The notes: a model not told the origin generated them from the letters alone. A DNA stretch of 64,000 nt from Haloarcula litorea (GCF_029338195.1 NZ_CP119780.1:62001-126000); one strand, 5' to 3'. Shown: positions 8,708-18,199, counted from the first letter of the stretch. Program-made: numbers and translations.

Positions 8708-9025
8708 TCAATCGAACTCGAACAGGCGGCGCAACTCGCGTTCGATCTCGGACGTGAACTCGGCCAGCACGCGCTCGGCACGCTCGTCGGAGCCGGGCAG
8801 TGACTCGATACGCCCGTCGACGTCGTCGGGGAGCGTCACGCGGAACCGCCCGTCGCCCTCGTAGACCGGCTCGCTCTCGCTGAGGATCCGCCGGTCGATG
8901 CCCCGTAGGACTTCCGAGTCCCGCTCTCCGTGGAGCTCCTGATAGGCGTTCGAGTACGCGGTCTCGAGCTCCTCGAAGTAGTACGTGTACTTCTCCTCGA
9001 ACTTCTCGGGATCGAACTCGGTCAC
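8708..9025 (-). CDS. Conserved haloarchaeal protein (DUF5783-like)
   Basis: 105 aa from GTG at 9025, giving VTEFDPEKFEEKYTYYFEEL, the start I associate with a small haloarchaea-specific family. An in-frame ATG at 9064 would add 13 residues that do not fit. The protein is acidic and mostly helical, with an internal SESEPVYEGDGRFRVTLPDD beta segment. No catalytic motif is visible and the function is unknown. Confidence 0.7.
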   Translation of the reverse strand: MTEFDPEKFEEKYTYYFEELETAYSNAYQELHGERDSEVLRGIDRRILSESEPVYEGDGRFRVTLPDDVDGRIESLPGSDERAERVLAEFTSEIERELRRLFEFD

Positions 9026-9222
9026 ACGCGAACGGATGGCCCCCGCCGACAAAACGCTGGACATTCCGGGACAGTCTCCCTTCGGCGCTCGCTGCGCGCG
9101 GCGAACAAGAGTTCGGCCGCCCCGTCGGTGGCCGTCCCGGTGACCACCGCTCGGAGGCCCGCACAGTCGGCGTCCGCGACACCGACCCGCTCCGCCGGCG
9201 GCGTGCCCACGTCGACCGTGAT

Positions 9223-10638
9223 CTACCCGACCCCAGGCGTCGTGAGTCCGCTGACACCGCGTCGCTGGCCGCTGACGTAGACCCCCGTCTCGGTCGCTGC
9301 CACGTCTCTGGGCGCGACCGCGAGGTCGGTCCGCCACCGCTCGCTCCCGTCCGTCGCCGAGAGTGCGATCAGCGTGCCGGCCTCGCTCCCGGCTTCCGCG
9401 CTCGCGCCGTATCCGACGAGGAGCGTCCCCCCGGCGACGGCCGGCTCGGCGACCCTGAAATCCGCGTCGGGCTCGTCGACGGTCGCGGCGTCCGCGATCG
9501 GCTCGCGCGTCAGCCACTCCAGGCCCCCGGTCGCTGCCCGGAGCGCGAAGACGACGAACTCCGACGCGGCCTCGTGGCCCTCGCAGACGAACAGGCGGCT
9601 CCCGTCGGCGGCGAGCGACGAGAACGCGGCCGCGCCGGAGCTGGCCAGCCCCGCGAACTGCCAGTCGACGGCGCTGGCTCCCGACACACCGGCCGCGAGT
9701 GTTCCCGTCGCGTCCGTCGACCAGATGACGCCGCTGTCCAGCGCCGTCGTTCCCTCGCCGGTCACCAGCGGCCGATCCGGGTAGCGAACGGGGACCGTCG
9801 TCCGGTCGACGGCCGGCGCTCCGTCGTGCAGGCGAACGCCGAGGAGGAGCTGCTCCGGTCGCCCGTAACTGGCCAGCACCCGGTCGTCAGTGATCGCCAT
9901 CCCGCCGGGGTCCTGAAACACGCGTGCGTCGTCGAGTGCGTCCCCGAGGTGGATCCGCCAGCGCTCGCGACCGTTCTCGGGGGCGAGCCCGTGGAGTCCG
10001 TAGCTCGTCTGAACGTACACACAGTCGGGCGTCGCTCGCGGGATCGGCGCGAAGCGCTCCGGCGGGTCGTCGGGAGCGGTCAGGTAGCGGTCGGGGACGA
10101 CTTCCGAGACCCGCTCGTAGAGGTCGATCCGCCACCGGACGGTTCCGTCCGACACGTCGACGGCGATCACGTCCGTCTCGAAGTCACCGAGGTACAGGGT
10201 CCCGTCGACGACTCCCCCGAAGTGGGGGTACAGCGAGCCCGAATCCCGAACCTGCCGCCGCCAGCGACGGGTCCCGTCGGTCACGTGGTATCCGGTCAGT
10301 ACGAGCCCCGCCGCGTACTCGGTGCCGACGACGACGGTGTCTCGGGTCACGGCAGCGAGATGCGTCGACTCCGGTGACTCGTCGTCGGGTGACCGCTGGC
10401 GACCCCGCCAGTTACCCGTCGGCGGGTCGTCGTGAGCGACGGCACTGCGCGCGGTGTTGCACAGTCCCGCCCGTGGGAACACCCACTCGCTGTCGGGTGC
10501 TGTCCAGTCCGTCCCGAGCGAGTCCGGCGGTCGTGACCTGTCCCCGTCGTCGAGGGACCGCGACGGACAGCCGGCGAGACAGGCGACCCCGGCCGTCCCG
10601 AGCATCCGGAGGGCAGTGCGGCGAGTCGGAGGGCACAT
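9223..10638 (-). CDS. PQQ-like beta-propeller lipoprotein
   Basis: 471 aa. Start chosen at ATG 10638, giving MCPPTRRTALRMLGTAG-VACLAGC: a Tat-type signal with a lipobox Cys. The body consists of repeated WxW/G-x-x-W blades (DGTRRWRRQV, DGTVRWRID, NGRERWRIHL, DGSERWRTDL), the PQQ-like propeller signature also found in BamB-like proteins. It is probably an extracellular membrane-anchored propeller; haloarchaeal members are common and mostly uncharacterised. The open frame upstream of this start is Pro/Arg-rich and not part of the protein. Confidence 0.85.
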   Translation of the reverse strand: MCPPTRRTALRMLGTAGVACLAGCPSRSLDDGDRSRPPDSLGTDWTAPDSEWVFPRAGLCNTARSAVAHDDPPTGNWRGRQRSPDDESPESTHLAAVTRDTVVVGTEYAAGLVLTGYHVTDGTRRWRRQVRDSGSLYPHFGGVVDGTLYLGDFETDVIAVDVSDGTVRWRIDLYERVSEVVPDRYLTAPDDPPERFAPIPRATPDCVYVQTSYGLHGLAPENGRERWRIHLGDALDDARVFQDPGGMAITDDRVLASYGRPEQLLLGVRLHDGAPAVDRTTVPVRYPDRPLVTGEGTTALDSGVIWSTDATGTLAAGVSGASAVDWQFAGLASSGAAAFSSLAADGSRLFVCEGHEAASEFVVFALRAATGGLEWLTREPIADAATVDEPDADFRVAEPAVAGGTLLVGYGASAEAGSEAGTLIALSATDGSERWRTDLAVAPRDVAATETGVYVSGQRRGVSGLTTPGVG

Positions 10639-10793
10639 CGAACCGGACGTTGGCTCGTGTGTACAAAAACGATTTGGCGACCCACGACACTCTCCGGGGT
10701 CCCGAGGGGAGAGCGAGCGGGCCACGCGGCGACGATCGGACGACGGCGATCGAACTCAGCAGCGCCGGTCCGCGGTGTCGGTCTCGCTCGGCA

Positions 10794-11393
10794 TCACCGT
10801 GACCTGTCCCCGTCCTCGACTTCGACGACGAACGAGCCGTTCTCACCGTCCTCGATCGTGCTCTCGTTGACTCGGAGGTGGATCGATTCGCCGGCGGTGA
10901 CTCGCGTGACGTTCCCGGCGTGACTCGTCGCGTCGTCGGACGCGTTCGCCTCGCTCGCGGTGGTGTGGGCACCGGCGTCGAGTGACACCGCGTTCGAGGC
11001 GTCGAGCGTCACCGGCTCGACGACGGACGTGACGGTCTGTTGATCGAGCCTGACGTCTGCAACGACGCGCGCGTTCCCGGGCGTCTCCATCGGGGCGATA
11101 CTGACGGACACGACGCCGTCGTGCAGCTTCGAGGCCGTCACCTCGAAGTGCACCGCCGCGTCCGCGGCGAAGTGGCGTCGGACCTCGTCGTTCGCCCAGG
11201 CGATCTCTACCGCTCGATCGCCTGCCTCGCCGGTCAGTTCGTCCGGTGTGACGACGTCGACGGTGTGGTTGGCGGGCAATCCAGCAGCCGACCCCGCGTC
11301 GGCTGTCGCAGTATCCGTGGTCGCGGTGGCGACACCGCCCACGCCGACCGTGAGGAGTGTCGCGACCGCGAGTGTGAGGGCTTTCGTGTGCAT
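10794..11393 (-). CDS. Secreted protein of unknown function
   Basis: 199 aa. Clear signal peptide MHTKALTLAVATLLTVGVGG followed by ATA cleavage-like residues. The mature part is acidic, rich in Asp/Val/Thr, with several Asn-x-Ser/Thr sites, and ends in VEVEDGDRSR without a membrane anchor. Its promoter region carries GAAAGC-type inverted repeats, and the next gene upstream encodes a membrane-bound winged-helix regulator, so it may belong to that regulon. No domain is recognised. Confidence 0.65.
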   Translation of the reverse strand: MHTKALTLAVATLLTVGVGGVATATTDTATADAGSAAGLPANHTVDVVTPDELTGEAGDRAVEIAWANDEVRRHFAADAAVHFEVTASKLHDGVVSVSIAPMETPGNARVVADVRLDQQTVTSVVEPVTLDASNAVSLDAGAHTTASEANASDDATSHAGNVTRVTAGESIHLRVNESTIEDGENGSFVVEVEDGDRSR

Positions 11394-11511
11394 CGGTTCG
11401 AACTGTGTCGCGGCGACCCGTCGGGGCTCCGTATCCCGCGGCAGTCAGGGGCCCCGCTTCTCGGCTCGCCGCGGTCGTACGTTGTCTGAAAGCCCTCAAA
11501 GCCCTTGATTG

Positions 11512-11556
11512 GAAAGCGGATCGAAAGCCGTTTGGAAGGGCTCGGAAACCGCTTTC
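11512..11556. promoter_or_regulatory. GAAAGCGG/CCGCTTTC inverted repeat upstream of the secreted-protein gene
   Basis: Arms at 11512-11519 and 11549-11556. Further GAAAG motifs lie between and before them (11488, 11523). Together with the palindromes at 12286-12323 this suggests operator sites, not proven. Confidence 0.4.
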
Positions 11557-11639
11557 GGCGGGGTGCCTGGTGTGACCGATCCGCGTCGGTACGACTTCTG
11601 CAGGCGGTTCGCGGCACGCGGTCGCCCTTCCCTCCGAGG

Positions 11640-12215
11640 TCACTGGAGTCGAATCGTGTTCCCCATCCCGTCGCGTTTTCGCTCGACGAGTCCCCGGTGT
11701 TCCAGCTTGTCGAGCGTCCGACTGACCGTCGCCTTCGAGAGGTCGGTCTCCTCGACCAACTTTCGCTGGGCCATCGTGCCGTCGCTCTCGAGGAGCAACC
11801 CGTAGATCGTCTCCTCGTTGTTCGCGAGTCGTTCGAGCGTGTCTTCCCACCGATCTTCTGCCGACGACTCGGCCGCGGGGTCGGCCGAGCGACTCACGCC
11901 CGCCGGTCCACCGTTCGGCTCGGCGGGCGGGCGAGACTCCGCCGCCGGGGCGGGTTCCTGTGACGCGAGAACGTGCGTCTGGTCGTGGACGACGAGATAC
12001 GTGCCGCTGATCCCCGCGAGGAAGGCACTGGCCACGGCGATCGAGACGTCCAGGTAGGTGAAGAACTCGCCGACGTGCGTGGTCTGCGTGCCGCTCTCGC
12101 CCAGCGAGACCACCACCGGCGACGGTGAGACGAGCTGGACGGTCAACACCAACACGGCACCGACGAACACCACGGCGGCCAGCAGATGCGTCTGTTGGAG
12201 GGCTCGAAAACGCAT
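11640..12215 (-). CDS. Membrane-anchored winged-helix transcriptional regulator (MarR/DUF7343-like)
   Basis: 191 aa from ATG 12215. Two membrane helices (about residues 9-30 and 50-75) are followed by a Pro/Ala linker and a C-terminal winged helix: ETIYGLLLESDGTMAQRKLVEETD, then SKATVSRTLDKLEHRGLVERK. The architecture places a DNA-binding domain on the cytoplasmic face of the membrane. A TATA-like aaaaataaac on the minus strand about 30 nt before ATG suggests a leaderless transcript. A 12-bp perfect inverted repeat lies just upstream, consistent with autoregulation. Signal and targets are unknown. Confidence 0.8.
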   Translation of the reverse strand: MRFRALQQTHLLAAVVFVGAVLVLTVQLVSPSPVVVSLGESGTQTTHVGEFFTYLDVSIAVASAFLAGISGTYLVVHDQTHVLASQEPAPAAESRPPAEPNGGPAGVSRSADPAAESSAEDRWEDTLERLANNEETIYGLLLESDGTMAQRKLVEETDLSKATVSRTLDKLEHRGLVERKRDGMGNTIRLQ

Positions 12216-12285
12216 AGGTGATCCATCCGACACCGACCGTTTATTTTTGTCGGTCCGTATCGCCGCAAGAGCCCGCGAAACGACC

Positions 12286-12323
12286 GTGAAACGCGTTTCC
12301 AACCGATTCCGAACGCGTTTCAC
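12286..12323. promoter_or_regulatory. Perfect 12-bp inverted repeat in divergent promoter
   Basis: Arms GTGAAACGCGTT (12286-12297) and AACGCGTTTCAC (12312-12323), spacer 14 bp. The left arm contains an internal 12-bp palindrome gaaacgcgtttc (12288-12299). It lies between the membrane regulator gene and the divergent secreted-protein gene, a likely operator for the regulator. Confidence 0.6.
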
Positions 12324-12361
12324 CCGGGCACTATTGAGGTCTTTCAGCCAACGGTGACGGT

Positions 12362-13057
12362 GTGAACGAGATCGTCCGGTCGCGGTTGCTCGTCCTGGTG
12401 ACTCTCACAGTGATCGGGGTCGGCCTGGCCGGTGGCGGCGTCGCCGTCGGGCTCGCCGGCCCGCTCTCGACCACGGGCCCGTCCGCCGAGTTCGTCGTCT
12501 CCGAGGGAGACGTGACCGTCTCGACCGGTGACCGATCGGAACCGGTCGTCGAGAACCTCTCCGGCGTGACGGAGGTCACGATCGAGGAGACCGACGCCGG
12601 CCAGTTCACGGTCCGGACGAGAACGGACTCCCCGCTGACCGACGCCGAGCGGAGGCGCGCACGAGCGATCGCGACCGACAACGCGACAGTGGCGCTGGCA
12701 CTGGACGGGATGGACGCGTACGAGCTGTCGGTCGAGCCCGTGTACCGAGTGAACCGAACCGCGTCGACTCGACGGACGTTCGAGATCCGGACCGACAGCA
12801 ACCGGACCGACGGTGTGTTTCGTGGCGAGGTGGTCGACGACGAGACCGGGACCGGCGACTCGGACGGCGGAACGGTGACCGTCGAACGCGCCCCCGACCA
12901 CGTCGACGACCGTGCGGTCGTCCGCGTTCGAGACCCCGACAGAGGCGATCGACACGACCTCCGATACACGGTCGACGTGAACCTGGCGAACGGAACGGTC
13001 ACGGGCATCACCGACTGGGCGGCCATCAGACGGGAGTCGGCGACGGACTCTTCCTGA
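12362..13057 (+). CDS. Membrane-anchored or secreted protein of unknown function
   Basis: 231 aa from GTG. An N-terminal hydrophobic helix (LLVLVTLTVIGVGLAGGGVAVGL) acts as signal or anchor. The rest is extracellular-looking, with many Asn-x-Thr sites. The C-terminal segment LRYTVDVNLANGTVTGI has the strand-turn-strand look of a PepSY-type repeat, but one copy only. It is divergent from the membrane regulator and shares the palindromic promoter region with it. Confidence 0.65.
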   Translation: MNEIVRSRLLVLVTLTVIGVGLAGGGVAVGLAGPLSTTGPSAEFVVSEGDVTVSTGDRSEPVVENLSGVTEVTIEETDAGQFTVRTRTDSPLTDAERRRARAIATDNATVALALDGMDAYELSVEPVYRVNRTASTRRTFEIRTDSNRTDGVFRGEVVDDETGTGDSDGGTVTVERAPDHVDDRAVVRVRDPDRGDRHDLRYTVDVNLANGTVTGITDWAAIRRESATDSS

Positions 13058-13096
13058 CCCTCACTCTTTTACCGTCACCCGCCTTCCGAGGCGGGT

Positions 13097-13717
13097 GTGT
13101 CGCTCACCAGCGATCGAGCGGACGGGATCGACGTCTGGAGCGGGAGACTCCTGGCGATCGCCGGCGTGGTCCTCCTCGTCGAGGCCGTCGGCGGTCTCTC
13201 CGGCGAGAGTCTCAGCGGACTCCCGTTCTCGTGGCTGCTCACGACGATCCCGTTCGGCGTCGGATTCGCTCTCGCCCCGCTCGTGTTGCTCCGGTCGTAC
13301 CGCTACCTCGACGACCACGCCCCGCTGTCGGCCGTCGTCGGGGCCGCCTTCGTAGCGGCGCTTCCGGTCGGGACCGTCGTCTTGGTAGTGTGGGGCCTCC
13401 TCGGTCTCGCCGTCGGCCCCGTCCCCGGGATCGCCGCCCTGCCAGTCAGCGTGGGGACCGTCTTCTTCGCGCTGCTGGCCGCGTTCGCGCTCGGCGTCGG
13501 GACGTTCGGCCTCACGTTCCTCCGGGACGGACGCACACGGCTGCTGGGCGCATCGCTTCTGACCTTCGCGTCGGCGTGGGCCCTCCCGCTGGCCGTGGTC
13601 AGACTGTCTGGCGTCTACCCGGACTGGCTCGCGACCGTTCTCGTGGTCACCGTGGCGACGGCGATGATCGCGGTCGGTCACTGCTTCCCTCCCGTGGGAC
13701 CCGGGCGTGGACAGTGA
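13097..13717 (+). CDS. Six-helix integral membrane protein, unknown
   Basis: 206 aa from GTG. About six hydrophobic helices are visible (for example LLAIAVVLLVEAVGGL-like, FGVGFALAPLVLL, GTVVLVVWGLLGLAV, VFFALLAAFALGVG). There are no charged motifs suggesting transport. It lies 39 bp after the previous gene and may be cotranscribed. I do not recognise a family. Confidence 0.7.
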   Translation: MSLTSDRADGIDVWSGRLLAIAGVVLLVEAVGGLSGESLSGLPFSWLLTTIPFGVGFALAPLVLLRSYRYLDDHAPLSAVVGAAFVAALPVGTVVLVVWGLLGLAVGPVPGIAALPVSVGTVFFALLAAFALGVGTFGLTFLRDGRTRLLGASLLTFASAWALPLAVVRLSGVYPDWLATVLVVTVATAMIAVGHCFPPVGPGRGQ

Positions 13718-14048
13718 TTCGGAGTCCCAGTCGGGGCCGCTCTCCACGAGACACTTCTCGTACTCGACTCGACCGTCCCGGTCCCGTGCCCGCCACCGTG
13801 GGACGTTCCATCGAGGAGCGCCTCCCCGAGCGTCGCCGCGTAGAGCGGCGACGTCAGTTCGGTCGGCTCGATCCGCTCCGCCTCGGACCCCTCGTCGAAC
13901 CGGAGCCCTCCAGATCGACGGGTCCCGATCGTCGTGTACGGCCGCTCGCTGTCCCGGTGCCGGCGGTGTGAAAGTGGCAAGCTCCCGAGTACTTTCCCGG
14001 GGGATTATATCGGCTACCCACGTTGACTAAGACGACACCCTCGAAATC
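13718..14048. other. Intergenic, possible relic; promoter of the next gene
   Basis: 330 bp. The minus-strand frame near 13840-13960 reads RIEPTELTSPLYAATLGEALLDG, weakly like the PLY...LDALF core of a HalOD1 domain; too little for a call. GATTATATCGG at about 14004-14014 is a TATA-like element 35-45 nt before the next start. Confidence 0.35.
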
Positions 14049-15845
14049 GTGCCTCACACCACAGAAGGGGTCCGGGTCCTGCTCGTAGATAGCGACCCCG
14101 ACTTTCTGGAGACCGCCGCGTCACACCTCGAACAGGCGGCCGAACCGCTCGCGGTGGAGACTGCGACGAGCGTTCGGGCGGGACTGGACACGTACGAGAC
14201 CGGTGAGTTCGACTGTGTCGTGTCTGGGGAGGAGCTGCCCGACCGGTCCGGACTGGCGTTTCTCCGGGCCGTCAGGGAGCGGGACGCCGACATACCGTTC
14301 GTTATCCTCACCAGTCACGACGAGGCCGGGGCGACCGAGGCCGTCTCGGCCGGGGTGACCGATTACGCTCGGAAGCCGACCAGCGACGCCCAGTACGACA
14401 TACTGGCGAAACGGATCACGAACGCGGCCGTCGGCCACCGGGCTCGTCGACGGACGAGCTGGCTACGGTCGGTGATCCAGAATATCAGTGAAGGGGTGTA
14501 CGTGCTCGACAGCGACCACCGGTTACGGTTCGTCAACTTCCGGATCGCGACGACCGAGGGGGCCTCGGAAGACCGGTGGCGTGGGCAGCACATCTCGTAT
14601 CTCGCGGAGACGGGCGTCCTCTCGGAGGCCGAGGTCACGAGAGTACGACGAGCCGTCGACGAGATCCTCGGCGGCGACGCCGAACAGGTCCACGTCACGA
14701 TCCAGCCGTCCGTTCCCGACCCGGACCGCACCCTCGAACTCCGGCTCACCCGCATCGAGGCGGCGGACGGAGAGGCGCTCGTCCTCGGGACGACTCGGGA
14801 CATCACCGCCCGAGAGGACCGACAGACGGAGCTCCGGACGATCCGGGCGCAGTACGAGACGCTGATTCACCACATCCCGGACATGGGCGTGTTCCTGTTC
14901 GACGAGGACCTCGAATACACGCTGGCAGGGGGCGCAGAGCTGTCGGAGGTCGATCTCGCGGCGTCCGAGTTCGCCGGACAGACGCCGTTCGATCTGTTCC
15001 CCGACGAGCTGGCGACGGAGCTCGCCGAGCACTACCGGGCCGCGTTCGAGGGTGTAGAGAACACGTTCGAACAGGAGTACGAGGGGAGCCACTATCGGAT
15101 CAAGACGCTGCCGGTCCGGAACGACGCGGACGAGATAATCGCGGGGCTCGCGGTCTCGGAGAACATCACCGAACAGAAACAGAACCAGCGGCAGTTGCGA
15201 CGACAGAACGAACAGCTGGAGGCGTTCGCGCGGGCGATCAGCCACGACCTGCGCAACCCACTGACAGTGGCGACGGGCCAGCTCGAGTTGGCCCGGCAGA
15301 GCGGTGACAGCGAGCACCTCGACAGTGTCGACCAGGCGCTACAGCGCAGTCAAGATCTCATCGACGATCTGCTGGCGCTCGCTCAGTCCGGCGAGCAGCT
15401 GGGCGACGTGACCGAGGTCAGACTCGCCGACGTGGCGAGGCGATGCTGGCAGACCGTCGACGTCTCGGAAGCGGGACTCGTGATCGACTCGGATCGGCTG
15501 CTGCGCGCCGACGAGAGCCGGCTCCGCCAGCTCATCGAGAACCTCGTCCGGAACGCAATCGAGCACGGCGGTACCGACGTGACCGTCACCGTGGGCGCAC
15601 TGAGCGACGGGTTCTACGTCGCGGACGACGGCGACGGCCTCGGCGATACCGACCCCGACTCGCTGTTCGAGTTCGGCTACTCGACGAACACGGACGGGAC
15701 GGGGTACGGACTCGCGATCGTCAGCCAGGTCGCCGATGCACACGGGTGGGACGTGACGACGACGGCGAGTGCTGCGGGCGGCGCTCGCTTCGAGATCACC
15801 GGCGTCGACGGACGGGTGGACCCGGACGACGAGGAGACCGAGTGA
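14049..15845 (+). CDS. Receiver-PAS-PAS histidine kinase with degenerate receiver
   Basis: 598 aa from GTG. An N-terminal receiver-like domain (8-120) has the acidic pocket DSDPD, but the phospho-acceptor position reads CVVSGEELP, with Gly60 where the related kinase at 19004 has Asp66; the late Lys (ARKP) is present. Two PAS domains follow (about 135-260 and 270-385). The HisKA H-box is AISHDLRNP with His399, then HATPase with LIENLVRNAIEHG (N box), VADDGDGLG (G1) and GTGYGLAIV (G2). The kinase half looks fully functional, while the receiver probably cannot be phosphorylated. The partner regulator is not in the window. Confidence 0.9.
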   Translation: MPHTTEGVRVLLVDSDPDFLETAASHLEQAAEPLAVETATSVRAGLDTYETGEFDCVVSGEELPDRSGLAFLRAVRERDADIPFVILTSHDEAGATEAVSAGVTDYARKPTSDAQYDILAKRITNAAVGHRARRRTSWLRSVIQNISEGVYVLDSDHRLRFVNFRIATTEGASEDRWRGQHISYLAETGVLSEAEVTRVRRAVDEILGGDAEQVHVTIQPSVPDPDRTLELRLTRIEAADGEALVLGTTRDITAREDRQTELRTIRAQYETLIHHIPDMGVFLFDEDLEYTLAGGAELSEVDLAASEFAGQTPFDLFPDELATELAEHYRAAFEGVENTFEQEYEGSHYRIKTLPVRNDADEIIAGLAVSENITEQKQNQRQLRRQNEQLEAFARAISHDLRNPLTVATGQLELARQSGDSEHLDSVDQALQRSQDLIDDLLALAQSGEQLGDVTEVRLADVARRCWQTVDVSEAGLVIDSDRLLRADESRLRQLIENLVRNAIEHGGTDVTVTVGALSDGFYVADDGDGLGDTDPDSLFEFGYSTNTDGTGYGLAIVSQVADAHGWDVTTTASAAGGARFEITGVDGRVDPDDEETE

Positions 15846-16048
15846 GCGTCCCGGCGGCACGATGCAGCGCCCGTGTCCCTATTGCCGCCACCGGCCCGGC
15901 TGACGGCTTCGTGCCACCGAGCCGATGCTGAGGGCACAGCCGCTCACCGGGTCCGGATATCCACCGCTGACAATCGGACTGCGTGCGCTCCCCCGTCAGA
16001 ACAACGAGACGAGTGACCGCCACGACGGCCCCTCGACCGGAACCGTCG
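15846..16048. other. Intergenic, nothing recognised
   Basis: 203 bp after the kinase gene, no supported feature. It is contiguous with a possible lipoprotein gene and the promoter of the photosensory operon. Confidence 0.3.
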
Positions 16049-16351
16049 GTGTCTTCCCGGCGTCGGGTACCGTCGACCCTCGGTGCCTCGGGAGCCGCGG
16101 GCTGTAACGGCCCCACGGGCTCCGACGCCACGGACACCGAACCGACAGCGACCGCTCGGCTGACGCTGACGGAAGAACCGAGCACGCCCTCGTCGACACG
16201 GACCGCGACGGACGCCGCCCTCGATCTGGCTTCGATTTCGGTGACGCCGGACCCGCCCCGACAGTGCCCGCCCGTGGAGTGTCTTCCGGCAGCCGCCGGT
16301 CCCGAGTGGGTCCGGAGCCCGTTCGAGCGACAGTCGGTCGGCTGGCAGTGA
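16049..16351 (+). CDS. Possible small Thr-rich lipoprotein or relic
   Basis: 100 aa from GTG. SSRRRVPSTLGASGAAGC resembles the Arg-Arg plus lipobox start of haloarchaeal lipoproteins, and it is followed by the typical Thr/Asp/Ser-rich linker (GSDATDTEPTATA). After about 60 residues no fold is apparent and there is no recognisable domain. It may be a decayed lipoprotein that kept only its leader. No clear promoter is seen. Confidence 0.35.
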   Translation: MSSRRRVPSTLGASGAAGCNGPTGSDATDTEPTATARLTLTEEPSTPSSTRTATDAALDLASISVTPDPPRQCPPVECLPAAAGPEWVRSPFERQSVGWQ

Positions 16352-16630
16352 CGGCGGCGCAACTCACCGCACGTTTCCGACGACCGTTCGAACCGACCGA
16401 AACGCCGAACGTGAACTGAATTCGATATGTCCGAGACGGGAGAGCTTGATATGCTAACGTCTTTAAGATAGCCGGTCTCGCCTCTCGCGTCCTTCGCCCC
16501 TGATCGCCCCGAAAGTTCCCGGACTGTCCCGTAGGGCGTCCGGCCGAGAGGTATGTGAAACGATGTCACACAGTCTCAGCTTTGATAAAATGGTAGTTTG
16601 CTTTACAAGCGTCGAAGCCAAGCCTACGCC
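16352..16630. promoter_or_regulatory. Promoter region of the phototaxis operon
   Basis: Two candidate TATA elements: GTCTTTAAGATAG near 16460 and GCTTTACAAGC near 16602-16611. The second lies 20-28 nt before ATG 16631 and would give a nearly leaderless mRNA. An A+T-rich stretch (tttgataaaatggtagtttg) precedes it. Confidence 0.45.
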
Positions 16631-18199
16631 ATGGTCGTATCAGCCGTTCGACGTAGTTTCGGGGCGAAGCTCGGTGTCGCGTACGTCGCCACCGGCGCGC
16701 TCGTCGTCGCGGTCGGGGTCGCGACGAACGACGTGGCGTCGACGGTCGTCGCCGGCATCGCGGGGCTCCTCACCCTGGGGTCGATAAACGCCGCCGAGAG
16801 CGTCGCCAGCGTCAAGGAACTCTCGAAGCAGACGGAGACGGTCGCGGACGGCGACCTCGACGCGACGGTCGCCTCGACGCGGACCGACGAGTTCGGGCGG
16901 CTGGCGACGGCGATCGACGAGATGCGCCGGTCCCTGCAGGAACGGCTGTCGGAGATGGAGGCCACACAGGCCGACGCCGAAGCGGCCCGGGAAAACGCGG
17001 AACAGGCCCGCGAGGAGGCCCAGGAAGCCGAGCGCGAGGCCCGGGAGATGGCGGAGGACTACCGGCGGATCGCCGAGGGGTACGGGGAGACGATGGAGCG
17101 TGCCGCCACGGGTGACCTCACCCAGCGGCTCGACGAGGAGACGGAGTACGAGGCGATGGCGACTGTCGCAACCGCGTTCAACCGGATGATGGACGACCTC
17201 GAAGAGACGATTCGGACCGTGGCGGACGTCTCGGCCCGGATCGAGACCGAGACCGAGGAGATCACCACGGCCACGCGTGACGTCGAGGACCGAGTGTCCG
17301 ACGCAGTCGACCGCTCGGAGGAGATCAAAAGCGGCGCACACGAACAGCAGACCCAACTGGAGTCGGTCGCGGCCGACATCGAAGACGTGAGCGCGTCGGC
17401 CGAGGAGATCGCGGCGACGGTCAACAGCCTCTCGGAGCGCAGCCGCGAGGTGGCGAACGCGAGCGACGACGCACAGCAGTCGGCGGAGTCGGCGCTGGAC
17501 GAGATGGCCGCGATCGAGGGCGACGTCGAACGGACCGTCGAACAGGTCGAGTCGCTCCGGGCGACCGCGACCGAGATCACGGAGATCACCGACATCATCG
17601 CCGACATCGCGGAGCGGACGAACATGCTCGCGCTGAACGCCTCCATCGAGGCGGCCCGTGCGGGCGAGGGTGGCGACGCCGGTGACGGCTTCGCGGTCGT
17701 CGCCGACGAGGTGAAGTCCCTGGCCGAACAGACCCAGTCGCGAGCGGACGACATCGCCGAGATGGTCGAGGAGGCCGCCGCACAGACCGAGGCCGTGACC
17801 ACGTCGATCCAGCGGACGCGGGACCGCGTCGAGACCGGGTCCGACACCGTCGCGTCCGCGCTCGGCGACATCGAGACCATCGCCGACTCCGTCGAGGAGA
17901 TCTCCGACTCGCTGCAGGACATCGATCAGACGACGAGCCGACAGGCCGACACCGTCCAGTCGACCGCGTCGACGGTCGACGACGTCACGGCGATCAGCGA
18001 CCGGACGGCGGCGAACGCGTCGGAGGCCCTCGACGTGGTCCGCTCGCAGCGGGACGTTATCGGATCGGTCTCGGCCTCCTTGCTGGAGTTCCGCGACAGC
18101 GACGTCGCACGACTGCAGACGCAGATCGACACGTTCACGATCTCGGAGCAGGGCGACGGCCGCGCCTCCGTCGCCGCCCCGGCGGGGGGTGACGACTGA
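16631..18199 (+). CDS. htrII: Sensory rhodopsin II transducer, methyl-accepting
   Basis: 522 aa from ATG 16631. Two N-terminal membrane helices (about 14-32 and 37-57) are joined by only a few residues. A HAMP domain follows (VADGDLDAT...[14 protein letters not shown]), then a long coiled-coil signalling domain with the hairpin tip [23 protein letters not shown] and Glu/Gln-rich methylation segments. The second helix ends [10 protein letters not shown], keeping the Asn that in Natronomonas HtrII contacts the rhodopsin. The stop overlaps the SRII start by one base, so the two are translated as a unit. It relays the blue-light repellent signal to CheA/CheW, which are encoded elsewhere. Confidence 0.93.
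   Translation: MVVSAVRRSFGAKLGVAYVATGALVVAVGVATNDVASTVVAGIAGLLTLGSINAAESVASVKELSKQTETVADGDLDATVASTRTDEFGRLATAIDEMRRSLQERLSEMEATQADAEAARENAEQAREEAQEAEREAREMAEDYRRIAEGYGETMERAATGDLTQRLDEETEYEAMATVATAFNRMMDDLEETIRTVADVSARIETETEEITTATRDVEDRVSDAVDRSEEIKSGAHEQQTQLESVAADIEDVSASAEEIAATVNSLSERSREVANASDDAQQSAESALDEMAAIEGDVERTVEQVESLRATATEITEITDIIADIAERTNMLALNASIEAARAGEGGDAGDGFAVVADEVKSLAEQTQSRADDIAEMVEEAAAQTEAVTTSIQRTRDRVETGSDTVASALGDIETIADSVEEISDSLQDIDQTTSRQADTVQSTASTVDDVTAISDRTAANASEALDVVRSQRDVIGSVSASLLEFRDSDVARLQTQIDTFTISEQGDGRASVAAPAGGDD

Noticed and set aside
9026-9222. 62-codon minus-strand frame between two genes
   Set aside because: Reads ADADCAGLRAVVTGTATDGA and looks partly protein-like, but has no family, no start context and overlaps neither gene; no call made.
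9574-10377. Plus-strand frame of 267 codons opposite the beta-propeller gene
   Set aside because: Antisense of the propeller repeats; no start context and no domain.
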